Assembly: GCA_004335635.1 (NCBI GenBank)
Contig: QAXH01006098.1
Coordinates: 1 to 64,000 of the forward strand
Direction: 5' to 3'
Length of the DNA: 64,000 nucleotides
From: Chloromonas sp. AAM2
Lineage: Eukaryota > Chlorophyta > Chlorophyceae > Chlamydomonadales > Chlamydomonadaceae
Part shown: one piece after another, positions 12,701 through 23,800 of the stretch
How positions within the stretch are numbered: position 1 is the stretch's first letter
Layout of the letters: the number at the start of each line of letters is the position of its first letter
Notes under the pieces: generated by a model
The model's input: the letters and a program-made list of their open reading frames with translations, nothing else
Databases searched by the model: none
Told to the model about the DNA's origin: nothing
Program-made: the position numbers and the translations under genes

Positions 12701-12884
12701 TACACTGCCCTGCACCATGTTCCCAAACAACAGGCCGGTGCTAGGTAAGACAGACTCATAGTTCGAATTGAGACTTTTTGGCCTGCTTGTGCAGGCTGTG
12801 TCGCGTGATGCAAAGCTAGGACACCTGCTGTGGGCCTGGAGCGAGCGATGGATGGCAGCCAACACCACCAGCGGGGACGCCTGA
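9796..12884 (+). CDS. Short-chain dehydrogenase/reductase, retinol dehydrogenase/WWOX type
   Basis: The model has nine exons and about 320 aa: 9796-9856, 10120-10266, 10711-10800, 11193-11394, 11713-11807, 12020-12123, 12355-12400, 12606-12733 (or 12744), 12795-12884. The product is a classical Rossmann-fold oxidoreductase. The cofactor motif TGGSKGIG is at residues 14-21, with HVVMAARD after the second strand. NNAG, NHLGPFMLTHLL, the catalytic YADSK and SPGFVSTNLF follow in the expected order. The Arg in AARD suggests NADP(H) preference (inference). The family reduces or oxidises retinoid, steroid or porphyrin-like carbonyls; the substrate here is unknown. Start: the first of two consecutive ATGs. 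The donor at 12401 is GC by frame. The last junction is unresolved: a GT donor at 12745 breaks frame, while a weak GC donor at 12734 keeps it. Confidence 0.9.
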
Positions 12885-14582
12885 CAGGAAGGCCACTGGC
12901 GCGTTTGCTTTCATGTTTCTCCTCGGCCTAGCTTGAGCGTTGTTCGTGGTGAGAAAGAAGTGCATACTGCTGACCAAACTGTCAGTGCTGTGATATGACC
13001 TTTCATAGGCAGGCATGCGTGTTACTACACTCATCTGCTCATCTGCACCTTTTACCGGATTGTGCTGGTGTGACCGATCACGTGCTCAACTGCACTCTGC
13101 ATTGAGAGCACACTGACTGCCTGCTATCACACTGGTTCGCCTGCCAAGGTGTGATGAAGCGCACGGGGAACATTATCGACTCAGTCGGTGCAATATCAGA
13201 GAACACGCAACCACATAAGACAAACCAGTGCCTTTCTGGGTGCAAGGTAACCGCTTCGTTACAGGTACACATAGGAGCAAGAAGTCATCTGCATATTTCA
13301 AATGAACGTCAACATACAAACCCTCAGACCACATCCGGTTGATAACTGATATCAGGCTTCACACACTACACCGATGGGGTCAAGCATTCAGCCATTAGTC
13401 TTTAGGCGAGCCTTGGGCCCCCAAAACATAGTCATGGACGCGCTTGCTAAAGACAATCAAGTGCAAGTGCCAAGGTGTCTGAAGTGCCCCTTCCAGGACT
13501 AGCCCACATTTGCCTGATCGTGTCGGTCAGGCACACTTGGTAGAGATATAAGAAAAGAGTCACCATGCCAAACAAGTAGGGACAGCGCATTCCATCCCAT
13601 TGCTCGGCAGCCATATACAGAAGTTGCTAGCCATACGGCCAGCCAAGTGAAATACAAAGAAAAATCCAAACGAACAAGGTGTTACCGATGTCCGTAAAAC
13701 ATTGAGTTGTCAGTGATGCTCGCATCTGCAACGTCGTCAGGCCAACTTCAGTGTGGCAGGAACCAATAGCATGCCAAACACGACCTAAGGATCAAGGCGC
13801 AGCCCTTATTAAGTCTACGCATTGCCTGACAAAGCCGAGCTGCAGTCGTGTGCGTCCCTGCGCGCTTGTGAAGGAGGTAGCTGCGTGCAGGGCTGGGTTC
13901 GGAAGCATTTACGGGTGCTCTTTATGTCAGACTTGTCCTTGGTTGCGCAAGTCTTATGATCACAGTGGGTGAAAAGAAGAAACTTCCAGGGCAAGCACCC
14001 GTCTGCTCAAACCCACTATTTCATTCGACTGTGTAACAAGGAATGCGATACACCCTGCGAGGTTATGTCAAGCCAGTGCTTTCTCTTCAAGCGGATTCGC
14101 CAAGAGTCTCGAGTTACGGAGTCTGGCAGACCTAAAGGCCAAACACCCTGATCCGGTGCAGCGGCATCAAAATGCGTGAAGGTGTTGACTGTCAGCACTG
14201 CAGTGTGTGAAGGTCTAGAACAGTGGTCTGCAGTAGTGCTGCAGGTGTGAGCACAGTGAGCAGGAGTGGTTGCTGATGTCTGGACTGCACAGTCTAGAGC
14301 TCATGCCACCAACCCTTGACCGTGACAAGAAGTGCGACCAAATGCGGCCAACAACTGGGCAGGAGGTCAACACCACCTCATGTCAATGTCAACACCTACA
14401 ATCAGCCCCGACGGACACAAACTGTGGAAAGTAACCCACTATGCAATACTGCAGGGCATAAGACTACATCGCTGATCACACATTGGTATGCACCATGCAT
14501 CCTGCTATTGAGCCTCTTGCCAAGACTCTCACCATAGCGCAAGATCCATATGATTGTGATCGCGAGGATACTGACGTCTCAC
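12885..14582. other. Convergent spacer between SDR and CRAL-TRIO genes
   Basis: About 1.7 kb lies between two stop codons facing each other. It should contain both 3' UTRs. All open frames are short and show no domain. I see no RNA gene and no repeat of note here. Confidence 0.5.
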
Positions 14583-17384
14583 TCAGAGCTTGAGCAGGGC
14601 CTGAGGTTCCAACACGTCCGGTGCGCTTGCGTATTGTTCGAGCAGCGCGGGGCAGCCGCGCACATCGTGATCGTGTTCTGGCAGCGGCATAAGCTTACCG
14701 TCCGACGCTGACGAGTGGATCTGGCTCATACTGTATGACTTCTTGCGCACCTGTCGTAATTCAATGCATGGGCACAGTGACCACCCTGACAGTGCTGATC
14801 GACCAGAGCACAGCACCCCAGCACACATGTGTATGCAACAACAACATCTGAGTGGTAGGATAGCTAACAGACTGGAACCTGTTTCCCGCAAAAGTACACA
14901 GCCAGACTGCCAATGGTCACATCTATTATTGGCAGGAGGTTTTGCATACCTTGTCCTTCTGCCTGTTCTCCAGCATCTCCTTGACGAGCCAGTTCGTGGT
15001 GGTGTCGTCACAGGTCTGCTTCAGACACGCGCGTAGAGTGCTCTTGGCGGACGACAGGTCGTTGGGAAGAAACCTGCATGCACCATGTGGCAGAGAATGC
15101 ACCTGCTCAGACGCCATACTTGACACGCTCTACCCAGGGCATGGTATGCATGCAAAGCAGGCTTGGCACCGGCACTGCTATACATATCGCTCCTGTGTTT
15201 CCTCTCACCTGATCTTGGCGTACGTCTTGGGGTCCACAAAGTGTTGGATGCCCTTCCACAGCAGCCCAAAAAGTGACGGCGCATCAACCACCAGGAACAG
15301 CCCCAGTCGCTACACACAGGCACAAAGACATGCCGCAAACTCTTAGACGTGATGATATTCTGTGTTCAGTGTCTGGTACATTCTGATTGGGTGAGCAGTC
15401 AATAGAAATCAACGAGGTTTGTGGTCAGGATAGCACCTCGAAAGTTGACCACCACCATTACTGCCGCGGTGTGTCGCAATCCCCTTCAATTGTAGGTTGG
15501 ACGAGTTGGAGTCCCTCCCCATGTGTGATCAGGAGTATGCGCTGGTGGGCTACTTGCCGGTCTGTGATTTGATGTCCAACTTGCACACCAGTCCACACGT
15601 AGCATGTACGACTCGGCCACAAGTGCAGTACTTTCAAGTGTGACAAGGGCTTGTTTTCAAATGTCGCAGGGGAACGATTGTCCAACGCACCTCGGGGTAG
15701 TGCTCTGCAGATATGCTCAGGAATGCCCTGGCCAGCTTGGGGTTGGCGTCGGACATGCCTGCACACGACAACACCATTGCAATGTGAATGAAACCCGGTC
15801 ACTTCTTCAAGCAAACAATGAATTCAGGAACGCATGTCACAGATGCAGTGAGACGCGAGAGGGCAGCAGAGCTCTGCACATAAGATGCTGCACACATGCT
15901 GCAATGCACAGAGCATGTGCAGCCAACCACCGCTTACCGAAGCCATGGAAGTCGCACACCCAGACCCATTGCTCCACGCCTGGTGGCATGCATTTGATGG
16001 CGGTTTCAAACGTCTGGATCATGTGGTCATGGTTATCCTGGAACACCTGCACCATGCAATGAGTGTGGAGAACAGCCAGTGAAGGTCCGCCCTGTGCAAC
16101 CTCAAACAACAGCACACAAGCAAGGCAATGCAGTGAACCACGTACAAACACACACGCCCGAACGTTCTGTTGTTCCACACAGCAGATTCCTAGCTGTTTA
16201 TCAGACAGTTTGGCTCACCTTGTTAGTTGCAGCCTCCAGACAACTGTGGACAGGGCGTGCAAACAAGTTTTAATGATGAGGACAATGCGCCAAGGGCTGG
16301 TACAGTGATGGAGGGATGCAGGAGCTGTGAGAAAGAAAAGGGTGCCACGTCTAAAAGTGTCTTGTTACTCCACGAGCCACTCTCCCAAGTGCACAACAAG
16401 GCAGAATTAAGCTATTATTACTTGTTGCGCAGACAAAGCGCTGCGCACGAATGACCATGCTTTGTTATGTCAACGATGGGTAGTTAGCAGGGCAAACAGC
16501 ACATCTGAACCGCTTGATGAGTGTGGTATTTCGTATCCTCAAACCCCTTCGCATGTTAGTTGGACGAATTTGGTACCTTCCCTTGGTGTGACATACCTGT
16601 AGATGATGGGACGCTGCAGGCTATCATACCCCACCACGTGCATGTAGTGGGACCTGCAAATAGAAAGTGTTGGTTGGCAGGCTGCCGACAATGCTGACGG
16701 CAGCTGCTGATTTCGACTTGCAATGGTGATTACCTGGGGTCACGTGCACAGGCAGTGCACACTTTTTCTTCAGGTCTGTTTTGCTTTCTCCAAGTCAGCG
16801 TGGTCTGCAGACGTTTGGCTGACTGCAAGCGAGCAGGAACGATCGGGATGGGCTGAGCATCGGTGGGCAATCATATAAGCATGGCAGGCCTGCCAGGGTT
16901 TCAGTAAGCAAGCACACAGTTGCGGTAACCCTCTTGTCATGAACATTGAGAAAACACAGCGTGAAAAGACGGATGCACCAATCTGGGATGCAATGTATGC
17001 GGCTGGTTCGGAGACGAGGCCTTGACAAGGGCCCATAGAAGATGCCTTCCAAAATGCCAGATGTTCCTCTCCCCTCGCATCACCCGTAGTACTGCGAACG
17101 ACACAAAAAATTCAGCGACAACAAAGCAGCGTGCTGCTTATTCGCAAGCACACCAGACTAACCTGGGCGAGGTTGCCACCTGTTGCCCGGATAAATCTCT
17201 GTATGTCCGCATCACTGACTGCGTGGCATTCGCTCGGAAGCATGTTGCGAACCGTGGCAACTTGCGAATCGTCAACTTGCTCTCGCGGCATGCTAAGTGC
17301 CGCCTTGACTGGAGAACTGTCCGTGCTACTTTGGCGGACGAGAGACACGTCGGAAGGCACCACAGTAGCCTCGGTACCGATCAT
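14583..17384 (-). CDS. CRAL-TRIO (SEC14-like) lipid-binding protein
   Basis: Nine exons encode 320 aa. In transcript order, given as genomic ranges: 17163-17384, 16734-16822, 16597-16653, 16219-16243, 15938-16046, 15691-15758, 15209-15309, 14950-15073, 14583-14750; all junctions keep frame. The N-terminal helical part (DADIQRFIRATGGNLAQ, then AKRLQTTLTWR) is the CRAL-TRIO-N module. The lipid-binding lobe follows with DPRSHYMHVVGYDSLQRPII, MPPGVEQWVWVCDFHGFG, LARAFLSISAEHYPERLG, VVDAPSLFGLLWK and HFVDPKTYAKI. Such proteins bind and exchange phosphoinositides, phosphatidylcholine or other hydrophobic ligands at membranes. The C-terminal tail is polar and unlike known domains. Exon 4 is a 25-nt microexon needed to supply SCLEAATNK. 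The start is the first ATG in the open exon. It shares a 437-bp upstream spacer with the HEATR5 gene. Confidence 0.92.
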
Positions 17385-17821
17385 TGTTAATGTGGTGGCA
17401 GACAATTGTGGTAAGCCGAATTTTTATTACGTTGCCCACCGAATAGGCAAGGAAAGGGACAATTGTGGCCTTTTGACAACACAAACAACAGGTGGGCAAG
17501 TTGCAGTAATCAGTGCGCTAAATCACTGTAAACAAAATCACTGCGCGATTACCACCCAAACGGTCAAACCGACGGTTCAAACCGACGGAAAAGTGCCAAA
17601 TGTCAGTCACCGTGCATGGACCCAGCCATTCAGTCGCACGCGCAGGTGAGCCTTACAACTGCCTGCAACGGTTGAGTCCGGCTCTTCGAAGCCAGTGTTA
17701 ACGGTTGTAAAACCGTCCTGGTCACATGCTGCCCACCCTGTCTAGCATCTCAAGGCGTTGTCGTTAAGGCACTTGCCATGCGGTCGTCAGGGTGTGGCTG
17801 GCATAGGGCAAATAGGTGCTG
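17385..17821. promoter_or_regulatory. Divergent promoter region, CRAL-TRIO / HEATR5
   Basis: This 437-bp spacer separates the start codons of two divergently read genes, so it must hold both 5' UTRs and promoters. Short repeated words stand out: ACAATTGTGG twice (about 17402 and 17459), AAATCACTG twice (about 17520-17545), and an 11-13-bp near-tandem CAAACCGACGG near 17562-17590. AACGGT next to the latter resembles a plant MYB-binding core. Promoter assignment rests on position only. Confidence 0.5.
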
Positions 17822-20800
17822 ATGTCCTCCGGCACCATGATCTACTTAGATGAAGAGGAGTGCCTTGGCATCGATGCATTCGTCAACGAGCTTGAGCTGC
17901 TCTGTGCCACGGGCAAGCAGACCGGCAGGTCCGTGTACATGTAGCACTCATACATGCATGCGGTCGAGACATTGAGCCGTGACTGCCAATTCACCACAAC
18001 TACGTTGAATACCTGCAACCAAAGCTCACTTATGTTCACAGGGTGGACCAGGCGCAGTTACTGGAACTGCTTCCTAAGCTGGCAGCCACAACCTCGAAAA
18101 CGTCTGACAACAAGTCCATGCTCAAAAGCATGCAGAAAAGATGCGAACCTGTGTTCACAGAGCTAATCAGCACTGGCATGTGCTCCACGGTGAGCATACA
18201 TTGCAGATAGCTCAGCAGGGTGCAGCAGTGATCTGCCAGCCCTAGCGCCGTTCAGCTGTGGACTGCGTGCTGGTAGGCTTGTCCAGCAGTCAGACATGGG
18301 CCTGTGCCGCAGCACCAAGGTAGCCCATACATGGCACATGTTGTGCAGGTGCGACGCTTGGTCTGTGTGTGCCTGTCGCGCTTCTACGTGCATGGCGACA
18401 TGCTCAGCATCTATGCACGTGTCAACGCCTTGCAATCTGCTCTCGGCGGAAAGGACCCAGGTCACAGCAGCAAGCCTATCAGCGATGTGAGTGTGCAGTG
18501 GCAAGCAGCTGGCACACAGTAGGCTGGACGCTATTCAAGCAGGGTACAGCAACCCAGCGACTGCTGTTGGTACACTCCGCAGGGTCTGTGCCAAGTGTCT
18601 TGTGTGCCATGCTGCTTCGCAATTCCACACAAGTTCTTGAGTATCCTTGACAACCTACAAGGGGTGAAGCACTCGTAAAAGCTCAACATAATAAAACGGC
18701 CAAAGCTAACCCAGTGGTTGTCAGCACGCGTCTGGTAACAACACACACCAATCATTTGTGCGCCTGGCCTCTGGTGCAGGCTGTGCGTGTGTGCATGAGT
18801 GAGGTATTAGCCTACCTAGCGCTGCACCACGGCCGCTACCTGACCTCCGCAGCGCCCGAGAGCATCGCCATTGCAAGCAAGAAGTAAGCCACAGACAAAC
18901 AGCACGCTTGCCACAGCATCTACACCCTCCGTCCTCACAGCACGTGCGTGTGTGCAAGTATGACAGGCATATTCAGTGCCTTGCCACAGCCACAAGCGAC
19001 CTGGCATTGTGTTATGTATTCTGCATGATGCATGTTCGGCTGTCGATGCTCAATATATCCAATCTATCCTGGCCGTGTTGCTTGCCCCGCAGCCTGTCGC
19101 GTGGCCCAGTGTCACTGCGTGTGGCATGCCTGCATGTTGCCGCGTCCACCGTGGAGGGAATGAACAGTCAGGACAGGGCGGTGCTGGCGGTGCACACAGA
19201 GGCGTGGGCAATGTTCCTCAAGGCCAGCAGGGTAAGTGATGCACAGCAGCAGGAATTGGATTGAGTCATGGTTGGCCACCAGGCAGACAACGCCAGTGAC
19301 GTTATGTGTCATGGGGAGGCACGCGCCATGTGTCATGGGGAGGCACGCGTCATGTGTCATGGGGAGGCACGCGTNNNNNNNNNNNNNNNNNNNNNNNNNN
19401 NNNNNNNNNNNNNNNNNNNNNNNNNNNNNNNNNNNNNNNNNNNNNNCATGTGTCATGGGGAGGCACGCGTCATGTGTCACGAGCCATTTTTTTGACAGAA
19501 GTCGGGCCCAGGAATCGACCCCCCCATGTGTCCGCAGGAGCGAGCATGCGCCGATACGCGCGCCGCCGGCACTGCTGTGCTGAGCGCCCTGGCTAGGTCT
19601 GGGGGTGCGGCTCTGTGGCGTGACGGGGGCTACTACTGGGAGGAGGCGCTCCGGATAGCCACCGCAGGGCTCATGGACCCGGCACAGGTACAGGCGGGCA
19701 ATCATCAACCCGATGGCAGGATGCAAGTGTTGCTCCTCCAGATGTCATTCAAGGGTATGCACTGACCACAGCCAGGGTATCACCCGCACACATTGCTATG
19801 ACTGGGCCAATCCTTGCCACAAACGTATTGCCTTGGCCCAGCCATTGAATACCACATGGCCAACATCAACACTTTGGATGGCGTGTGCCGGTTGCTGATG
19901 TTCACATTCAAGTGATGATGCATCCCTGGCTGGGCCTGTATGCATCCCAGACATTCTGCCCTCTCACGCACTTGTTGCAGGCTGTGCGTGACGGTTACGC
20001 CATGGCCCTGTGTGACCTGGCAGTGGCCGTGCGCATGGAGGGCCTCACACAGGCCATTAAGGAGGCAAACAGGCCAAACGTCAAGGCGGCACTGGAGCGC
20101 TTTAGGGCCGACAACGGGGCTGCGGCATGTAGGACTGCATTGCACCAGGTGGGAATTCAGGAGGGCAAGGGCAAGCAAAGGGTGCCACGACGTGGTCAAG
20201 GCAGGTGCTGCAGCTGCTGGCACCTGGTCGTGCGTGCCTCAGTCAGGGTCTTCAGACTGTTTTTACTGGATTTTTTTACCGTCCCACACGCAGTCATGTT
20301 ATGCAATGCCGCTCTGGAGTCGGGATTATTATTATTGTTAGTGTCACACACATGCCTTTGCCAGGTTCTCCAGTCCAAGGGTTTACGAGCAATTTGCAGT
20401 GGCACATCGTATCGTACTGTCACACATATGCTGTCTTGTCTTGCTCTGTGTGTTTGTGTGCGCAGCCGCTTGTTGATGCTGCGCTGCATAACCAGACCTC
20501 TGTGTGCGCCTCCCTGGCGCTGGCCTGGTGCTCGTACATTGGGTTCGTGTCAGCGCACAACGCAGGCAATGCAAACGTGCTGGTGGACCTGGCAGTGCAG
20601 GCGAGCGACGGGCACAGGCACCAGCACAGGAAGTGGGAATTGCATGACGCCACACTACAGCCAGTACCACACCACAACAATGCCAAATGCAGGACAGCAG
20701 GGCATTTGGCACACCACAGCGCACAGGCATCTCACAGCGCGGCAACTGCATTTTAAAACAATGGCAGACAGGCATTTTAAAACAATGGACGGCGGAGCGC

Positions 20801-23800
20801 AGGAACATGCACTCACATGCGTTCCTGGGCACACTGAATTCTGTGTGCAAGCCAAGTCTTGATGCGCACATTGGTGTCTGTCTGTGTGTTGTGTATGCGC
20901 TCAGGTTGTGAGCTTGTGTGACTCCGCGTCCCGCTCGCTGGCGGAGGCGCGTGCTCAAGGGCTGGTGGCGGATAACACGCTCGGGGGGGCGCTGGCGGGC
21001 GGGGAGATACCGCATCTGCAGGTTAGGAATACTAATCTTCCAGTAGCCAGCCTTAGAACACTTGCCTCGCTTGGGTATGACTGCTCGCTTGGATACAGAT
21101 CCCTGAACTGTGACAGTTTGTGCCACCAGGGGCGTCAAGGTGTTCTAAGGGATAGTATGCACTCTCGTGACTGCTTGGTTTTGTGCAAGGGGTGCAAATG
21201 TCTTGACTGTTACAATACCAACGTAGCTGCTGGAGCAAGTGACAGTGGGGTCTGCTGGTGCAAGTCCACTCCTGAGCAACTGCTTTGGGCTCACCTGCCT
21301 TGTAGGCTGTCGAAAGACTGCATAACTAGGGTTCGCAACAAGAGCAAAACGAGCTGGTTGTAAACATGCACAAGAAACCCCACTATTGTGTGCTCACCCT
21401 TTCAACATGACATGGTTGCTAGGTTCCCTGTGCATTGCGCGTGTGTGTCTGTGTGTGCAGGCGTGTGTGCTGTACATCCTGCGTGCTGCTGTGGTTGAGG
21501 GGCTGAGCGAGGCGGGCCAGCGGCTGCTGCTCCAGCGCCTGGTGGCGCTCCTGCAGCGGCAGGGCTGCCCCGTGCCAACTGCGGTGGTGGCGCTGGAAGG
21601 TGCGTGGACGGGCAACCTTGATGTCAGTCACCAGTCTGATGGCCAGGCTACTTCGCATAGCTTGAACAGGTGACAAGCCTGCCTGACAAAGACGCACATC
21701 TGACAGTGAGACTCCAACTGCCGTGCTGCTTCAAGACACACCGCTTTATGCAAGTGTGTAGCAGCGCGCCCTGTGTCAGGCTCGTTTGTGTCCTTCTGCT
21801 CGGTTGCCGTTCAGGCACCGCCATTCTGTTGGACGTGCTGGGGGAGATCAGTGACGAGTCAGGAGCAGCCGAGGTGGAGGTGGCAATCATGAGCCAGGTG
21901 CGGGGTTGGGCATGGGCCGACACGGACGTTGGAATAGGAACGGTGGCCGGCGGCATAGGAATGGCAGGGAAAGTGATTTGGGGATGGGTGGGCAGCAGTA
22001 GCAGATCAGAGGAACGGCAACAACACGGGCATAGGAGACTGGGATGGTGCGAGGGAAAAGAGGTTTGAGCGACGGGCGACTACTGTATGACAAAAGCCGC
22101 TGTCCTAAAAACACGCGGTCTGGCTTGTGCGCTTGCTGGGACACTGATGACTCTGATCACTGAAGCTGGGCCATGGCAAACGCGAACACGATGTAGGCCT
22201 GCAAGGGGCATGGCTACATTGCCTCTGTGGCAGCACACCATTAACCATCGGCACACATCCTCCTTGCCATGTGCTGTGTAGATCGGTTCCTCGAGCACGC
22301 CCATCCGTCAGCTGTCCTCGCAGGCGGCGGCCGCACTGGCCGTGGCACAGCCAGCCAACGCCGCCGCACTGCTGGGAGCAGTGCTGGACAAACTACAGGT
22401 GAGACACAGCACCAGGACACAAAACCAGCATGCAGTGCATGGAGTGCGGCATATGACACAGTGCAGTGGCGCGCCACAGTGGATATGCCCCCAATGCATT
22501 ACACTTGAACACAACTACTGAATCAATTGGGCCCTTAGGCACCGGTCTGTAGTTTCTGTTACGTACACTGTCTATGCGCGTACGTCCATCATTCATGTTC
22601 TGTCTGCCCCGCGGGTCCGGTCTACCTGAGGCTGCCTCCTTGCCATCAAGGTGTTGCGCCTTCACCCATGTTCTCTGCCCTGTCCCTCAGGCTGCCTCCA
22701 TGCTTCTGGGCGGTGTGCGGCCGGTGATGGGCTCCACCCTGGCCTCCATCCAGGGGGCCTATGACGCGCTGCTGGGTAGGACACAGCCCATGCTCATGGC
22801 ATCGGCTCACGGCGCAGCGCTGGCGGCAGCCAGTGTACTCATGGTGTGTGCTAGGAATACTCAGCTTATGGGCCTATGGCTGTGTGTTGCAGCTGTATAT
22901 GACAGCGTGTAGGCTCAAGCATTTGTAACGCAGCCGTCAAGGCGTCGCTCAAAGGCTTATCGACAGGTTGTGATTTGTGATGAGAGCACTTCTATTCTAG
23001 CATCACAGAAGTATTGCAGAAGTACCATTTATAGTTTCTTCGCTACTAGGTGCAAGTCACGATTGCACGCTGGTGCAGTCACGAAGTTCACACTCGTGCC
23101 GTAACCATCAGCCTCCTTACTGAGTTTTTGTGTGCAGGTGTCAGTGCGCCTGCCCCTGTCCGTGCCCAGTGCATTGCCCCGTCAGGCGTATGAGCTAGCA
23201 GTGCGCCTCGTCATGCAGCCACACAGCGTGGAGGTGGCACCCAGGTAGGGGGCCCAGAGACAGGGGGGCACGGGGGGCGGTGACTGCCAGTTTCTGACAG
23301 CTGCTGTCCGCTGGCAGCCCCATGCCGGATGTGAGAGGAGCGGAACGTCTTCCTCACACATGCTCATGGAGCATCAGGCATCTGAATTGCGCATCATTCC
23401 CACTGGTAGTTACTTGCATGGTTAGCAGCAGTCACTGATGATGATGATGATGATGATGATGATGAGCAGTCACTGATGCTCACTGATCCCAGGCGCCTCT
23501 TAACCTGCCCTTCAGCTAGCCCCATGCAGTCTTGTAAGCTCCAGCTGCCTGTTTATAGTCTTGTCCCCCCACACACATGCCTGACCACATGCCATGGTCC
23601 CTGGTTCACGTGTCTTCAGTCCTTGGCCTGCAGGGCACTTGAGCGTGAGGCCGGTTACATCGTGTTGGGAGCGCTGATCAGCTGCTGGGGGTCCGGCGCC
23701 CTAGCCCCCTCCACCTCCCTGCCCGTAGCGGCGGCGGCCGGGGCCAAGGCGGGCCGGGGCGCGCACAGCCCCGAGGAACTGGTGAGGGAGGTGGTGGGCT

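Noticed and set aside
19112..19726. Open frames running through the N run
   Set aside because: They depend on translating the gap and the 24-bp repeat. The region is an intron.
19885..20862. 325-codon plus-strand open frame
   Set aside because: It starts in an intron and leaves the HEATR5 frame. The true exons 19981-20148 and 20466-20600 explain the coding signal; the rest is intron read-through.
20383..21138. 251-codon minus-strand open frame
   Set aside because: Antisense to HEATR5 exons 8-9; composition typical of a shadow frame.
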